Shown here: positions 1 through 9,128 of the stretch, in pieces | Position numbering within the stretch: the stretch's first letter is position 1 | Layout: every line of letters starts with the position of its first letter | The notes under the pieces: model-generated | The model's input: the letters and a program-made list of their open reading frames with translations, nothing else | Database searches by the model: none | Told to the model about the DNA's origin: nothing | Assembly: GCF_921294215.1 (NCBI RefSeq) | Contig: NZ_CAKLDM010000002.1 | Coordinates: forward strand, 1,426,001 to 1,490,000 | Source: Vibrio marisflavi CECT 7928 | GTDB taxonomy: Bacteria; Pseudomonadota; Gammaproteobacteria; Enterobacterales; Vibrionaceae | Length of the DNA: 64,000 bases | Direction: 5' to 3' | Program-made: the position numbers and the translations under genes

Positions 1-385
1 AAAACTCCTTCTTAGCCGACTCTGAATGAAGTAAAGGAATCGCCTTTTTAATGAAGTCTTCAGTCTCAATGATTTCGCCTTTGGTTTTCTCGGTTAAGTC
101 ATGCACTTTTTTACTTGCAGCCTTATATTCGCTCAGCTGCTCTAATCCTTGAGAAACTCGAATCGCCTTAACCAAAGCTCGCTCAAAGAGTATCGCTTGT
201 TCAAGTTGATGCTCCGTCACTATCGTCATTTTCTTGGTGAGAGGAATGTCTTCTTCCGCGATATCTATAAGCTCATTACCAATCTTATTCATTTGAATAA
301 GCGCAAAAGCGCCCATTATCAACATGATAAGCAATTGCAAAAAACCCATAAAGTACACTTTTTGAGCAATCGTCATACGTAACAT
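1..385 (-). CDS. Methyl-accepting chemotaxis protein, N-terminal part (cut by window edge)
   Basis: An open frame on the minus strand starts at ATG 385-383 and runs off the left edge without a stop. The about 128 visible residues begin MLRMTIAQKVYFMGFLQL, a short cytoplasmic start followed by one hydrophobic membrane segment (about residues 10-32). A charged, probably helical periplasmic region follows, with alternating Glu/Lys. This is the usual start of a chemoreceptor with a four-helix-bundle sensor domain. The HAMP and signalling domains would lie outside the window, so the family call rests on N-terminal architecture only. A second in-frame ATG lies three codons downstream. Confidence 0.6.
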   Translation of the reverse strand, partial: MLRMTIAQKVYFMGFLQLLIMLIMGAFALIQMNKIGNELIDIAEEDIPLTKKMTIVTEHQLEQAILFERALVKAIRVSQGLEQLSEYKAASKKVHDLTEKTKGEIIETEDFIKKAIPLLHSESAKKEF

Positions 386-520
386 AATCTGTCTACATCC
401 GTGTTAAGTCCTTTATAAGTATAGATAACAGACAATTAAGCTTGATATTACAAGCTAATTTCTTAAATGTGAGACAGGGGTATCAGACAAATATGAACTT
501 GTATTTATATAGATATACAG

Positions 521-562
521 ATAGAAAAACGGCATAAACCGATGAATTCGGATTATGCCGTT
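521..562 (-). terminator. Intrinsic terminator of the 606-1109 gene
   Basis: Arms AACGGCATAA (528-537) and TTATGCCGTT (553-562) pair, with further CCG/CGG pairing inside. Read on the minus strand the hairpin is followed by a run of T, the form of a rho-independent terminator. It lies 44 bases past the stop of the minus-strand gene. Confidence 0.75.
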
Positions 563-605
563 GTAAGATATGAAATGTAATTTTACGACTATTTCGCTAG
601 TTCAA

Positions 606-1109
606 TTATTCTTTGTCAAAACAAGATTGGTAGACAAAATAAATCGTTGCTGCTGTACCAAACACCAGAGCTAAACCGGTTGGTATTGCGACCCAAGCAA
701 TCGTTTCATGTGCTGCCGATTTGCCAATCATTGGGGTCACAAAGGCCATCAAAGTCCAAACGAAGACACCATAACCTGCTCCACCAAAACCCACTAAACC
801 ACTGGCAATTTTTTTCTTACGATCGCTTACGCCTGTCAAGCTAAGGGCCAAGATAGTCGCAAGAGAGGCTGTACCAATAGCAGCGGCATGCAAGTGCGCA
901 CGCTTGATATAATCTTTAGCTTTAGAAAACGCAGTGGCTTTATCTTTCTCAGATTTAAAGTTATCAGCATGGACAACATATACTTGCTCATGGAAAAACT
1001 CCTTCATTGCCGGGTTTGCACCGCCAAATATACAGCCTAATCCATAGCCAAAAAGTATGGTTAGTAAGCTCAGTAGAAGCCCAATACGTACTGGTTTAAG
1101 ATTGATCAT
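606..1109 (-). CDS. Four-helix membrane protein of unknown function
   Basis: The 167-residue product has four hydrophobic segments (about 10-28, 75-92, 103-125, 135-160). A charged soluble loop lies between the first two (about 30-72, rich in Lys, Glu and His, with a HAHLH-like stretch near its end). The start ATG at 1109 follows a good ribosome-binding site (AAGGG). It is a single gene with its own terminator. I do not recognise the family. The fourfold membrane topology with histidines at the membrane edge is reminiscent of small respiratory or metal-handling membrane proteins, but nothing seen proves this. Confidence 0.6.
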   Translation of the reverse strand: MINLKPVRIGLLLSLLTILFGYGLGCIFGGANPAMKEFFHEQVYVVHADNFKSEKDKATAFSKAKDYIKRAHLHAAAIGTASLATILALSLTGVSDRKKKIASGLVGFGGAGYGVFVWTLMAFVTPMIGKSAAHETIAWVAIPTGLALVFGTAATIYFVYQSCFDKE

Positions 1110-1372
1110 GATTTCACCCTTATAGATACTTTTAAAACTTGGTGCCGACGCATCTATCCAAGTTTGGATTTGCGACCAGTATCCTTATCCATAAGGGCTA
1201 ATAATTGAATGATTCGCTAAGTTGTCCGTAGCTAATAAATGGTCATATCGACTAATGAGAATATTGTACGTTAACAGGAATGCAATGAAAGGTACTCGCA
1301 TGACAAGTCATACTTTCATTGATTCGAATCAAGTTGACACTACTAATAAATTGAACTTTATCAAACTTATTA

Positions 1373-2149
1373 CTATTTCAAAAAATACTCCCCTCTCCGG
1401 TTCGCCTCTTGAAATTGTTCAAATAAGCCAGATTGATTAATTTTATTTAGACCTCGATTAAAAGCTTCAATAAGTTCTATTCCATTAGGTGTTTTCTTCG
1501 AGATTAATAGATAGAACGGTTTATTCGCATTGATTTTTTTATCTGAAGCTACAATTTTCCCTTTCAGGCCTAACTGGTTCGCTGTGTATAACCCTACATC
1601 GATATCAGCAAAAACAATATCAAATCGATCTCGGGCTAACATCTTTAATGCTCCTTCAAGCTTGGTTTGTCTTTTTATTTCAATCACTCCAGAGGTTTCA
1701 TATTGCGATAATTCGTAATCGTAGCCTATTACACCACCTATTCTATATTTGCCAAGATCCTCAACATTATCCCAATAGATCTCTTTATCAGCTTGATGCA
1801 TAACTGATGTGGTTAGATTGATAACAACATCTGAATAATAAAACAACTCTGCGCGTTCAGGCGTTTTCCCCCATACAAATGTACCATCTAGTTCGCCGTA
1901 CCTGGCTGAGCGATAGCCTCTTTTCCATGGCAAATACTCAAACTCGACTTTAATACCTTCAGCAGCAAAAGCTTCCGAAATAATGTGAGAAATAAAACCA
2001 CTGTGTTTAAGGTGCTGTGACTGAAATGGGGGCCATTCTCCATTGGCTAAACGAATAGTCTCGGCGTAGATAATGTGCGAAGAAGTAACTACTAGAAGGG
2101 TTAGAAAAACAAGATAAAGCTTACCTAAATACCTATGAAGGCGGCACAT
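1373..2149 (-). CDS. Periplasmic solute-binding protein, SBP_bac_3 type (orphan)
   Basis: The protein is about 258 residues. I chose ATG 2149 because AGGGA lies 8 bases before it and it begins directly with a signal peptide ending around SHIIYA. The mature part starts with ETIRLANGEWPPF, typical of family-3 extracellular solute-binding proteins (amino acid binding, PBPb fold). Motifs such as YLPWKRGYRSARYGELDG and a C-terminal helix ending FQEANRRGEYF fit Vibrio and Shewanella proteins of this class. No ABC permease or ATPase gene is adjacent. It is either a stand-alone periplasmic sensor or works with a transporter elsewhere. Confidence 0.75.
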   Translation of the reverse strand: MCRLHRYLGKLYLVFLTLLVVTSSHIIYAETIRLANGEWPPFQSQHLKHSGFISHIISEAFAAEGIKVEFEYLPWKRGYRSARYGELDGTFVWGKTPERAELFYYSDVVINLTTSVMHQADKEIYWDNVEDLGKYRIGGVIGYDYELSQYETSGVIEIKRQTKLEGALKMLARDRFDIVFADIDVGLYTANQLGLKGKIVASDKKINANKPFYLLISKKTPNGIELIEAFNRGLNKINQSGLFEQFQEANRRGEYFLK

Positions 2150-2263
2150 AATATCTATCCCTAACATTTGACACACATGTTAAGTATAGAGCGCAAATAC
2201 AGACTTAAAGGCTTTACTCTAATTCCCCTGATTCCCCATAGAGAAAATAGATTCTATTAATGA

Positions 2264-2291
2264 AAGAAAATGGGCAATAGTTCGCCCATTT
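2264..2291 (-). terminator. Intrinsic terminator after yghU
   Basis: Arms AATGGGC (2269-2275) and GCCCATT (2284-2290) form a stem. On the minus strand it is followed by TTTTC. It lies about 60 bases beyond the stop of the glutathione transferase gene. Confidence 0.6.
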
Positions 2292-2353
2292 ATGTGAGTC
2301 ATTTTGGCTCAAAGCCTCATCATTTACTTACAAGGAAGAGCAGCATAGGGGGG

Positions 2354-3214
2354 CTACTTTGGCCTTTTTGTTAACACATCATCAATATCCGATGCACTAT
2401 GACGTTCTAATAGCTGCTCCCACTCTTCGCCCATAGGTCGATTTACAATTCGCCCTCTTTGAACCGCTTCGCGTGAAAAGATATCGTTAGCCCAGCGCTG
2501 AACATTTTTATAGCTTGTTACATCCAAGAATTCACCAGCATCATATGCATTGGCAATAACTAGGTTACCGTACCAAGGCCACGTCGCGATGTCAGCAATA
2601 CTGTATTCTTCACCACCAAGGTATTTATTATCAGCTAACCTTTTATCGAGCACATCAAGCTGACGCTTTGTTTCCATAGCAAATCGATTGATTGGATACT
2701 CAAACTTTTCAGGTGCGTAAGCATAAAAGTGACCAAATCCACCACCCAAATATGGCGCGGAACCATGAAGCCAAAATAGCCAATTCAACACTTCGGTTCT
2801 TTTGACAGTATCTTGCGGTAAAAAGTGACCAAACTTTTCTGCTAAATAAATCAATATTGAACCAGACTCAAACACCTTGATTTGTGTTGAACCTGAGTTG
2901 TCTACCAAGGCTGGAATTTTTGAGTTTGGGTTCACATCGACAAAACCGGATGAGAACTGCTCTCCATCACCAATCTTAATCAAATGCGCGTCGTACTCTG
3001 CTTCTTTGATACCAAGCGCGAGCAGCTCTTCCAGCATAATGGTAACTTTCTGACCATTAGGTGTCGCTAAGGAATAGAGCTGCAGCGGATGGTTACCAAC
3101 CGGAAGATCTTGCTGGTGTCTAGCACCAGAGTCGGGGCGATTAATACTGGCCCACTCTCCGCCATTTTCGCTATCCATTGTCCAAACTTTTGGAGGTACA
3201 TATTCGTTCGTCAT
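2354..3214 (-). CDS. yghU: Glutathione S-transferase, YghU-type disulfide-bond oxidoreductase
   Basis: The 286-residue cytosolic protein matches the length and blocks of Escherichia coli YghU as I remember them: KVWTMDSENGGEWASINRP at the start, then LPVGKHPLQLYSL-like, TPNGQKVTIMLEELLALG, VNPNSKIPAL, FESGSILIYLAEKFGHFLPQ and GGGFGHFY. An N-terminal thioredoxin fold binds glutathione (the ESGS motif contacts the gamma-glutamyl group), followed by an all-helical C-terminal domain. Members of the YghU/Ure2p-like (nu) class bind two glutathiones and reduce disulfides or organic hydroperoxides. The start at 3214 has AAGGAA upstream. The gene stands alone. Confidence 0.92.
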   Translation of the reverse strand: MTNEYVPPKVWTMDSENGGEWASINRPDSGARHQQDLPVGNHPLQLYSLATPNGQKVTIMLEELLALGIKEAEYDAHLIKIGDGEQFSSGFVDVNPNSKIPALVDNSGSTQIKVFESGSILIYLAEKFGHFLPQDTVKRTEVLNWLFWLHGSAPYLGGGFGHFYAYAPEKFEYPINRFAMETKRQLDVLDKRLADNKYLGGEEYSIADIATWPWYGNLVIANAYDAGEFLDVTSYKNVQRWANDIFSREAVQRGRIVNRPMGEEWEQLLERHSASDIDDVLTKRPK

Positions 3215-3444
3215 TGTGATTCCTTATGTTTGTTTGGTGCCACTACTAATGGATATTAGGTCTGAAGATAGAAATAAAACCATATGCAGGTCATTTCTTT
3301 ATAACGTTTGGTTCTAAATTGATACTTTTCTGGCTTATGCTTTAACCGCCAGCAGCTTCTTTTGTTATTTAAGACAGCGTCCCATGTATTTATGAGGCTT
3401 TCCTTCTATTCTTAGTAGATTACATTCAACATAACTTGAGATTA

Positions 3445-4716
3445 ATGAACTCCATTTCTGCACGATTAGCGATTATTTATTTCTGTGTTGCACTAATAGT
3501 TGCGATATCTCAAACGTTGATTAATTTTTGGAGTGATCTACACCGTACAAAGCTAGAAATAAACACAGACATCACCAGTATTTTGAACACCGCTTCGAGC
3601 CCTGCCAGCCAAGCAATATTTGACGTCAATGAAATCAATGCACGCGAAATACTTCAAGGGCTTAGCACCTACCCTTATGTTGTAGAGGGTCTTATAATCG
3701 ACGATTTAGGTTTAGAATTTGCTAAATTCTCTAGACATAATCATCCGGAGAGTCACTCAGAGTGGATCTCTAAGCTGATATTCCCTGCTGTACATCAAAC
3801 ACTGTCGAAAGATCTTTATAATGAAACCTTCGACATGACAATGGGAACACTTATTGTTACCGTCGATTATGATATCGCCCTTAATCCGTTCTACAGTCGC
3901 ATGAGCTCGCTGTTGATCAGCTCTTTTTTTAGAACAATTCTCGTATTCACAATCATATTTGCTGTCACCTACTTTTACATCACTAAGCCATTAATATACA
4001 TGGTAAAAACACTACGTAAGCAACCTAATGATTCCAACGTAGAACTCAAAACACCAAACCATCACAAGACCTCAGAAATTGGTATTCTAGTTAAAGAGAT
4101 CAATAAATCCTTCAAACAGCAGTCGGAAGCTCAGAACAAGTTAACGCAATTGAATTTGGAGCTAGAGAATCGAGTCAAAGAGCGGACAATAGAACTCGAG
4201 AAAGCCAACCTACACCTCGAAATGTTAGCCACCGTTGATCCTCTAACCAATATTAGTAACCGGAGAGATCTATTCAGTAAAGCATCAGAGAAATTTAAGC
4301 TATTTAAACGCTATAAAAGGCCACTTTCTGTCATCATGCTTGATATAGACAACTTTAAATCAATCAATGATACATACGGGCACAAGATTGGTGATAAAGC
4401 GATTGTCAGTTGTGTCAACAGCTGCTTATCTTGTTTGCGCGAAACCGATATATTGGGAAGGATTGGTGGAGAGGAATTCGCAATTATTTTGCCCGAAAGC
4501 GACGAAAACCAAACTCTTGGAATTGCAGAGAGAATTAGGAAGCAAGTGCCTAAAAGTGAAGTATTACTTGGCTACAATATATCTATGACTGTTAGCATGG
4601 GGACATACACCCTCACCGATAATATTGATTCGATAGTGGATGCTATCGATATAGCAGACAAAGCTTTGTATCAGGCAAAAGTCAATGGTAGGAACAGAGT
4701 CGAAATTGGTCGCTAA
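3445..4716 (+). CDS. Membrane-bound diguanylate cyclase (GGDEF)
   Basis: The protein makes cyclic di-GMP from two GTP. Residue positions are from ATG 3445; a TTG three codons upstream (3436) is also possible. Two membrane segments (about 7-27 and 165-185) enclose a periplasmic sensor region of about 130 residues without an obvious named fold. A coiled coil (about 225-255) joins it to the GGDEF domain. The active-site loop is GGEEF (341-345). RETD (332-335) sits exactly five residues before it and is an intact inhibitory I-site, so product feedback inhibition is expected. The metal-binding DIDNF is also present. The gene converges on a solute-binding protein gene 20 bases away. Confidence 0.9.
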   Translation: MNSISARLAIIYFCVALIVAISQTLINFWSDLHRTKLEINTDITSILNTASSPASQAIFDVNEINAREILQGLSTYPYVVEGLIIDDLGLEFAKFSRHNHPESHSEWISKLIFPAVHQTLSKDLYNETFDMTMGTLIVTVDYDIALNPFYSRMSSLLISSFFRTILVFTIIFAVTYFYITKPLIYMVKTLRKQPNDSNVELKTPNHHKTSEIGILVKEINKSFKQQSEAQNKLTQLNLELENRVKERTIELEKANLHLEMLATVDPLTNISNRRDLFSKASEKFKLFKRYKRPLSVIMLDIDNFKSINDTYGHKIGDKAIVSCVNSCLSCLRETDILGRIGGEEFAIILPESDENQTLGIAERIRKQVPKSEVLLGYNISMTVSMGTYTLTDNIDSIVDAIDIADKALYQAKVNGRNRVEIGR

Positions 4717-4736
4717 TATTTCAAATCAGATTCACT

Positions 4737-5615
4737 TCAATGCAAATCCTGCCGCTGACGAGGCTGATACAACAGCTTCTCGTTTGTTAATGCTTGTTGT
4801 GTTTGCGGAGTAAGGAAGGGATTGTCCAGTCTAATGTAAACCCTTTTATCTAAGTTGAGACTTTTTAAAGTCTCTGAATAATTATCGATAAATATTTGGT
4901 CTAGTTCTCCACTTTCTAGCGCTAATAACATACCTTTTTGTATTCGTTCTGCCAAAACAGGATTCTTTTTACTGACAAAGAAAAAAGTAGGTAGTGGGTA
5001 AACCAATAGTATATTCGGCTCAACTGCTAAACCTAGATGCTTGTACTTATCGTGCTCAGGTAAAATTTCGCTGATGCTACGTGAAAAACAATCGAACCTT
5101 TTTCTGGTCAACATTTCGAATAAAGGCTGATATTGAGACGACTTAATCACAGCTAGCCCATTAGATTCTAATATCGCCGTATCCGGCCAATGTGTTCCTT
5201 GACCAATGGTAATTTTCTTTCTCTTCCAATCAGACAATGAAGCGATATCTTGGAATTTTCCCAAGTTATCCGCTTTAACTAAACACACCCTAAAGCCAAG
5301 TAAACCTTTGGTCACTGGGATTCGAATCGGTATTAATTCTGCTTCTCTATCTTCACTTGGAGCAAATGCAGCAACATGCACAAACTTGTTGTCAGCCAAC
5401 GCTCTAACAACTCGCCCTTGTTCCATTCTATCAGTTACGGTCAATTGATAAGCGCCATACTCAGCACTGGTTTTATCCAGTGCTACTTTTAGAACTGTAT
5501 ATAAGCCCGGGTTTCCTTGCTCTATCCGATTCCAAACTAGAATTTCTTCAGGCGCTGAAAAAGCATCGAAAGTTAAGCTAAGTAAGCTACTGAAAATGAT
5601 TGTTTTTGTTTTCAT
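4737..5615 (-). CDS. Periplasmic solute-binding protein (orphan, family 3-like)
   Basis: I start the gene at ATG 5615 (AGGCG upstream; the protein opens MKTKTIIFSSLLSLTF, a signal peptide cut near DAFSA) rather than at the upstream in-frame ATG at 5660. The product is about 292 residues. It has the periplasmic binding protein pattern: an early beta strand with VLKVALDKTSAEYG, IPIRIPVTKGLLGFRVC, IGQGTHWPDTAIL, FDCFSRSISEI and a late FVSKKNPVLAERIQKG. Similar proteins are annotated transporter substrate-binding. No transporter genes are near. It lies tail to tail with the diguanylate cyclase, and a chemoreceptor gene starts on the other side. Confidence 0.7.
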   Translation of the reverse strand: MKTKTIIFSSLLSLTFDAFSAPEEILVWNRIEQGNPGLYTVLKVALDKTSAEYGAYQLTVTDRMEQGRVVRALADNKFVHVAAFAPSEDREAELIPIRIPVTKGLLGFRVCLVKADNLGKFQDIASLSDWKRKKITIGQGTHWPDTAILESNGLAVIKSSQYQPLFEMLTRKRFDCFSRSISEILPEHDKYKHLGLAVEPNILLVYPLPTFFFVSKKNPVLAERIQKGMLLALESGELDQIFIDNYSETLKSLNLDKRVYIRLDNPFLTPQTQQALTNEKLLYQPRQRQDLH

Positions 5616-5928
5616 AAAAACGCCTGTTGCTGATATCGCTAGCATCAAATCTTGGGTCAATTTTTAGCGTTTTATCCTAATTTTGTCTGGCGATACTTGG
5701 TACATTCCCTTGTTGCCATAAAGTATAGTGATAAAAGAGTTAATACTCAGTGGTACTAAACAAGCTGTTTTAAATTTGAGAAACCTCTACACATCTTAAG
5801 TATTTCGTCTTGGCTCACGCTATTGACAAAAACTCTATAGTTTATTGCAAAAATTGGTGCGCTAAATCGTATAGTGTACCCGTGGTATTTGTCTCGTAAA
5901 TACATCTACATTTGACTATGGAGTAATC

Positions 5929-7356
5929 ATGAAAGAAGTTGATTTTAGGAAGATCGACGCCGTTTTTATCAAGATGTCGATCAGCGACAAAATGTGGGTA
6001 ATTTTCGCCCTTTTCTTAGCTGCCCTTAGCTTTGTCTCTATTTCCCAATACAAAAACACATTAGACCAAATTCAATCGAACTCTGTCACAACCGTCCAAG
6101 CTAAATTGGCAGGTATCCTGACAAACAATGACCTATCGAGTATTTCTGTTGCTGGATTGGAAAAACGCTCATCGCTTCACGATACGATTTATGAGAATGG
6201 ACGAGTTACTGTTTCAGCTACAAGCAAAAGTGGTCAAGCATATTCTTTGACGGAAAGCACTCAGCGACTGGAAAAACAAGCCAGAAGCGAAGCATTCACG
6301 AGTCTATGGATGTCCTTTTTATGGGTGATTCCATTTGGGATATTTGTCTATTGGGTTGCCACCTTTATAGGTGGTGCGCTTTGGGTTTTGCACAACACCA
6401 CGGTAAAAATATCCAAAGGAGACCTAACTTCTAGGTTAGGCTTTCATCCCGGACGAGACGAATTTGGCACTATTGGATGCGCACTAGACGAAGCAATGGA
6501 CACGCTATCGGAACTTATTGTTTCGGTTAAGGAAAACACCAACACTTTGACTGAAACCGCTTCATCTTTTGAAAAAGAAATGAAGCATAGCGAAAACCAA
6601 ATCAATAGCCAGTACTCGTCATTAGATTCAGTTGCTACCGCTATGGAACAAATGACTGCGTCAGCGCAAGAAGTCTCAAATATTGCTCAGCAGACGACCA
6701 GTCAAACTGAACAAGACGCTTCCCAAGTAAATGAAAGTAGACAAAGAGTTGAGCAGACTATTGACGAAATTGCCCGGCTTTCTCAGTACATCGAGCAAGC
6801 ATCGAGCTCTGTTGCAACACTCAATGACAATACCAGCCGAATTAGCGATGTTATCACGACAATCAATAGCATTTCCGAGCAAACCAATCTGTTGGCTCTC
6901 AATGCGGCAATAGAAGCTGCTAGGGCTGGCGAACAAGGACGTGGATTCGCCGTTGTTGCTGATGAGGTTCGTACCCTTGCGAGTCGGACTCAAGATGCCA
7001 CAGTTGAAACTCAAGCAATGATTGAAAAGATTCAAACTGAGAGCAAAAATATCGCTAATATTACCGAGCAAACCGTTAACCAAGCTCAAACAAGTAGCCA
7101 GCTTGTGGCAACTATCGGCAGTGACGTTAACACAATCGCGAAATCGGCACACAGCATGAATGACATGAGTGTTCAGATATCCGCTTCAGCTCAAGAGCAA
7201 AGTGGTGTTGCGAATGAAATTGCGGTAGAGCTGTCCGAAATTCGAAGCCAGTCAAACAATATTAAACAAGTGTCCGAGCAATCGACAGTTGGTATCTCAA
7301 ATCTAACAAGTGCAACTAAGAATCTTGCGACCATACTGGCTCGCTACCGCACTTAA
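5929..7356 (+). CDS. Methyl-accepting chemotaxis protein
   Basis: The 475-residue chemoreceptor has two membrane segments (about 20-38 and 125-150). They enclose a short periplasmic domain of roughly 85 residues, too small for a Cache domain. A HAMP segment follows (about 150-205), then a long helical signalling domain. The highly conserved tip [16 protein letters not shown] (about 320-335), followed by [15 protein letters not shown], is the CheA/CheW contact region. Gln/Glu-rich heptads on both sides are methylation sites. No C-terminal CheR-docking pentapeptide is present: the protein ends ILARYRT. The gene is monocistronic and ends in a hairpin at 7363-7393. Confidence 0.93.
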   Translation: MKEVDFRKIDAVFIKMSISDKMWVIFALFLAALSFVSISQYKNTLDQIQSNSVTTVQAKLAGILTNNDLSSISVAGLEKRSSLHDTIYENGRVTVSATSKSGQAYSLTESTQRLEKQARSEAFTSLWMSFLWVIPFGIFVYWVATFIGGALWVLHNTTVKISKGDLTSRLGFHPGRDEFGTIGCALDEAMDTLSELIVSVKENTNTLTETASSFEKEMKHSENQINSQYSSLDSVATAMEQMTASAQEVSNIAQQTTSQTEQDASQVNESRQRVEQTIDEIARLSQYIEQASSSVATLNDNTSRISDVITTINSISEQTNLLALNAAIEAARAGEQGRGFAVVADEVRTLASRTQDATVETQAMIEKIQTESKNIANITEQTVNQAQTSSQLVATIGSDVNTIAKSAHSMNDMSVQISASAQEQSGVANEIAVELSEIRSQSNNIKQVSEQSTVGISNLTSATKNLATILARYRT

Positions 7357-7362
7357 TACTCA

Positions 7363-7393
7363 AGCCCCTAAGCTGTTTAACTGCTTAGGGGCT
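7363..7393. terminator. Hairpin terminator between convergent genes
   Basis: AGCCCCTAAGC (7363-7373) and GCTTAGGGGCT (7383-7393) make a perfect 11-base-pair stem with a 9-base loop. It lies between the chemoreceptor stop and the stop of the leftward catabolic operon. No strong T run is present on the plus side. Confidence 0.6.
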
Positions 7394-7436
7394 CTCATAT
7401 ACTATCAATTTGTTCTCACTTGAAGCCGATATAAGC

Positions 7437-8195
7437 TTACATCCTTAAGCCTCCATCTAGTTCAAGTACCCTTCCAGTAAAATAATCATTTTCAAAAATA
7501 AACTTCGCTGCATGAGCCATTTCCTCTGCTTGAGCTATGCGGCCAACTGGTATCATTTTTTCTAGTCGCTCTATGGCTTCTGGTTTAAGCTGCTCAGCCA
7601 TAGCCGTTTGCACCACACCCGGAGCAATAGCGGCTGCACGAATACCATAACGGGCGAGCTCTTTTCCCCACCCTACCGCCATGGTAGCGACCGCTGCCTT
7701 TGAAGCTGCATAGTTGGTTTGACCGATATTTCCGGCTCTCGCGACACTCGATATATTAATAATCACGCCTTTGCTTTCAGTTTTAATCATGGTGGCAGCC
7801 GCTTCACGAGAACACAAAAAGGTACCGGTTGAATTGACTTCCATTACTGATTGAAACTGCTCCAGTGACATTTTGCTAACTTCACCGTTGCTGACTTTCA
7901 CCAGCATTCCATCTCGCAATATGCCAGCGCTGTTTATTAGTCCGTTAAGCTTGGAAAAGTCGCGCTCAATTTTATTAAAAGTCGCTTCCACTTCCGATTC
8001 ACTCGTCACATTAACTGGGTATATTTCTGCCTTTACTCCACGTTGATAACACTCTTGCTGAGTCTTGTTTAACGTTTCAGGGTTCATATCCAGCAGTGCC
8101 AAATTTGCCCCAGCCTCAGCCAAAGTCAGAGCCATTCTTTGTCCTAACCCTTGCCCAGCTCCAGTAATTGCAACCACGCTATGTAATAATTCCAT
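7437..8195 (-). CDS. Short-chain dehydrogenase/reductase (FabG-like), last gene of valine operon
   Basis: The 252-residue NAD(P)-dependent SDR has the cofactor motif TGAGQGLGQ (about 12-20), NSAGIL, the catalytic Ser in ISSVARAG, YAASKAA with the catalytic Tyr and Lys, and the C-terminal IAPGVVQT. The family spans 3-oxoacyl-ACP reductases and 3-hydroxyacyl-CoA dehydrogenases. Its position as the seventh gene of an acyl-CoA degradation operon favours a 3-hydroxyacyl-CoA or 2-methyl-3-hydroxybutyryl-CoA type substrate. That is inference from context. It starts 26 bases after mmsB with GGGA upstream. Confidence 0.8.
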   Translation of the reverse strand: MELLHSVVAITGAGQGLGQRMALTLAEAGANLALLDMNPETLNKTQQECYQRGVKAEIYPVNVTSESEVEATFNKIERDFSKLNGLINSAGILRDGMLVKVSNGEVSKMSLEQFQSVMEVNSTGTFLCSREAAATMIKTESKGVIINISSVARAGNIGQTNYAASKAAVATMAVGWGKELARYGIRAAAIAPGVVQTAMAEQLKPEAIERLEKMIPVGRIAQAEEMAHAAKFIFENDYFTGRVLELDGGLRM

Positions 8196-8221
8196 GTTCC
8201 CAATCCCTTTTGCTTACAAAG

Positions 8222-9118
8222 TTAAGACTTTTGTTGACGCTGATAAAACTCGAACAGACTAGAAAAATCTAACTGCTCATTGCCATTCGCGTTATGCATT
8301 GCGTATAGGTTTCTCGCTAATGCCCCCATAGGGATCGCTGACTGGCTCTGAGCGGCAGCATCCATGCCCAGACCGAGATCTTTTAGCATCAGTTTACTCA
8401 TAAAACCCGGCTGAAATTGATTACTTGAAGGCACATTATCCATTACCCCAGGACACGGGTTATAAAGTTCAAGTGCCCAGTTTCTTCCCGAACTTTGCAA
8501 CATAATGTCGGAAAGCACTTTAGGGTCGAGGCCATTTTCGATACCTAGGTTAAGGGCCTCGCAAGTACCTGACATCAGAATACCTAACAATAGGTTGTTG
8601 CATATCTTAGCCATCTGCCCATCGCCCGCTTTGCCCGCGTGAAAGACATTTTTGCCCATGTGCTGTAAAACTGATTTCGCCTTGTCAAAACCCGAATCGG
8701 TTCCACCCACAATAAAAGTTAAAGTCGCTGCTTTCGCTCCAGCCACCCCACCAGAGACTGGCGCATCGACGAAGTCCAGCCCTTTGGCACTGGCTTCAAA
8801 CGCGACAACTCGTGCAGATTCAGGGTCAATGGTTGAAGAGTCAATCAAGAATGTATTGTTCGACACTAGATTGAGCAATCCAGACTTACCTAAATATACC
8901 GCGCGGACATGTTGTCCGGCTGGTAGCATAGTGATAACAACATCAGCCCCTTGTACTACCTGTTCAATTGAACTGAAGACCTTGGCTCCATGTTGTTCAA
9001 CAGATTGGGTCGCAGAGCTATCTAAATCAAAAACTTGTAGGGAATAGCCCGCTGTAAGCAGGTTTTCCGCCATTGGACTGCCCATGTTCCCAAGTCCGAT
9101 AAAAGCAATGGTACTCAT
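8222..9118 (-). CDS. mmsB: 3-hydroxyisobutyrate dehydrogenase
   Basis: It oxidises 3-hydroxyisobutyrate to methylmalonate semialdehyde in valine breakdown. I start at ATG 9118 (AGGAG upstream; protein begins MSTIAFIGLGNMGSPMAENL) and discard the longer frame to 9151, giving 298 residues, the normal length. The GLGNMG dinucleotide motif, DAPVSGGVAGA substrate loop, and the GQMAKICNNLL helix carrying the catalytic Lys are all present. The dimer region includes FMSKLMLKDLGL. It lies 10 bases after the acyl-CoA hydrolase that makes its substrate, so the gene order follows the pathway. Confidence 0.93.
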   Translation of the reverse strand: MSTIAFIGLGNMGSPMAENLLTAGYSLQVFDLDSSATQSVEQHGAKVFSSIEQVVQGADVVITMLPAGQHVRAVYLGKSGLLNLVSNNTFLIDSSTIDPESARVVAFEASAKGLDFVDAPVSGGVAGAKAATLTFIVGGTDSGFDKAKSVLQHMGKNVFHAGKAGDGQMAKICNNLLLGILMSGTCEALNLGIENGLDPKVLSDIMLQSSGRNWALELYNPCPGVMDNVPSSNQFQPGFMSKLMLKDLGLGMDAAAQSQSAIPMGALARNLYAMHNANGNEQLDFSSLFEFYQRQQKS

Positions 9119-9128
9119 GAACTTTCTC

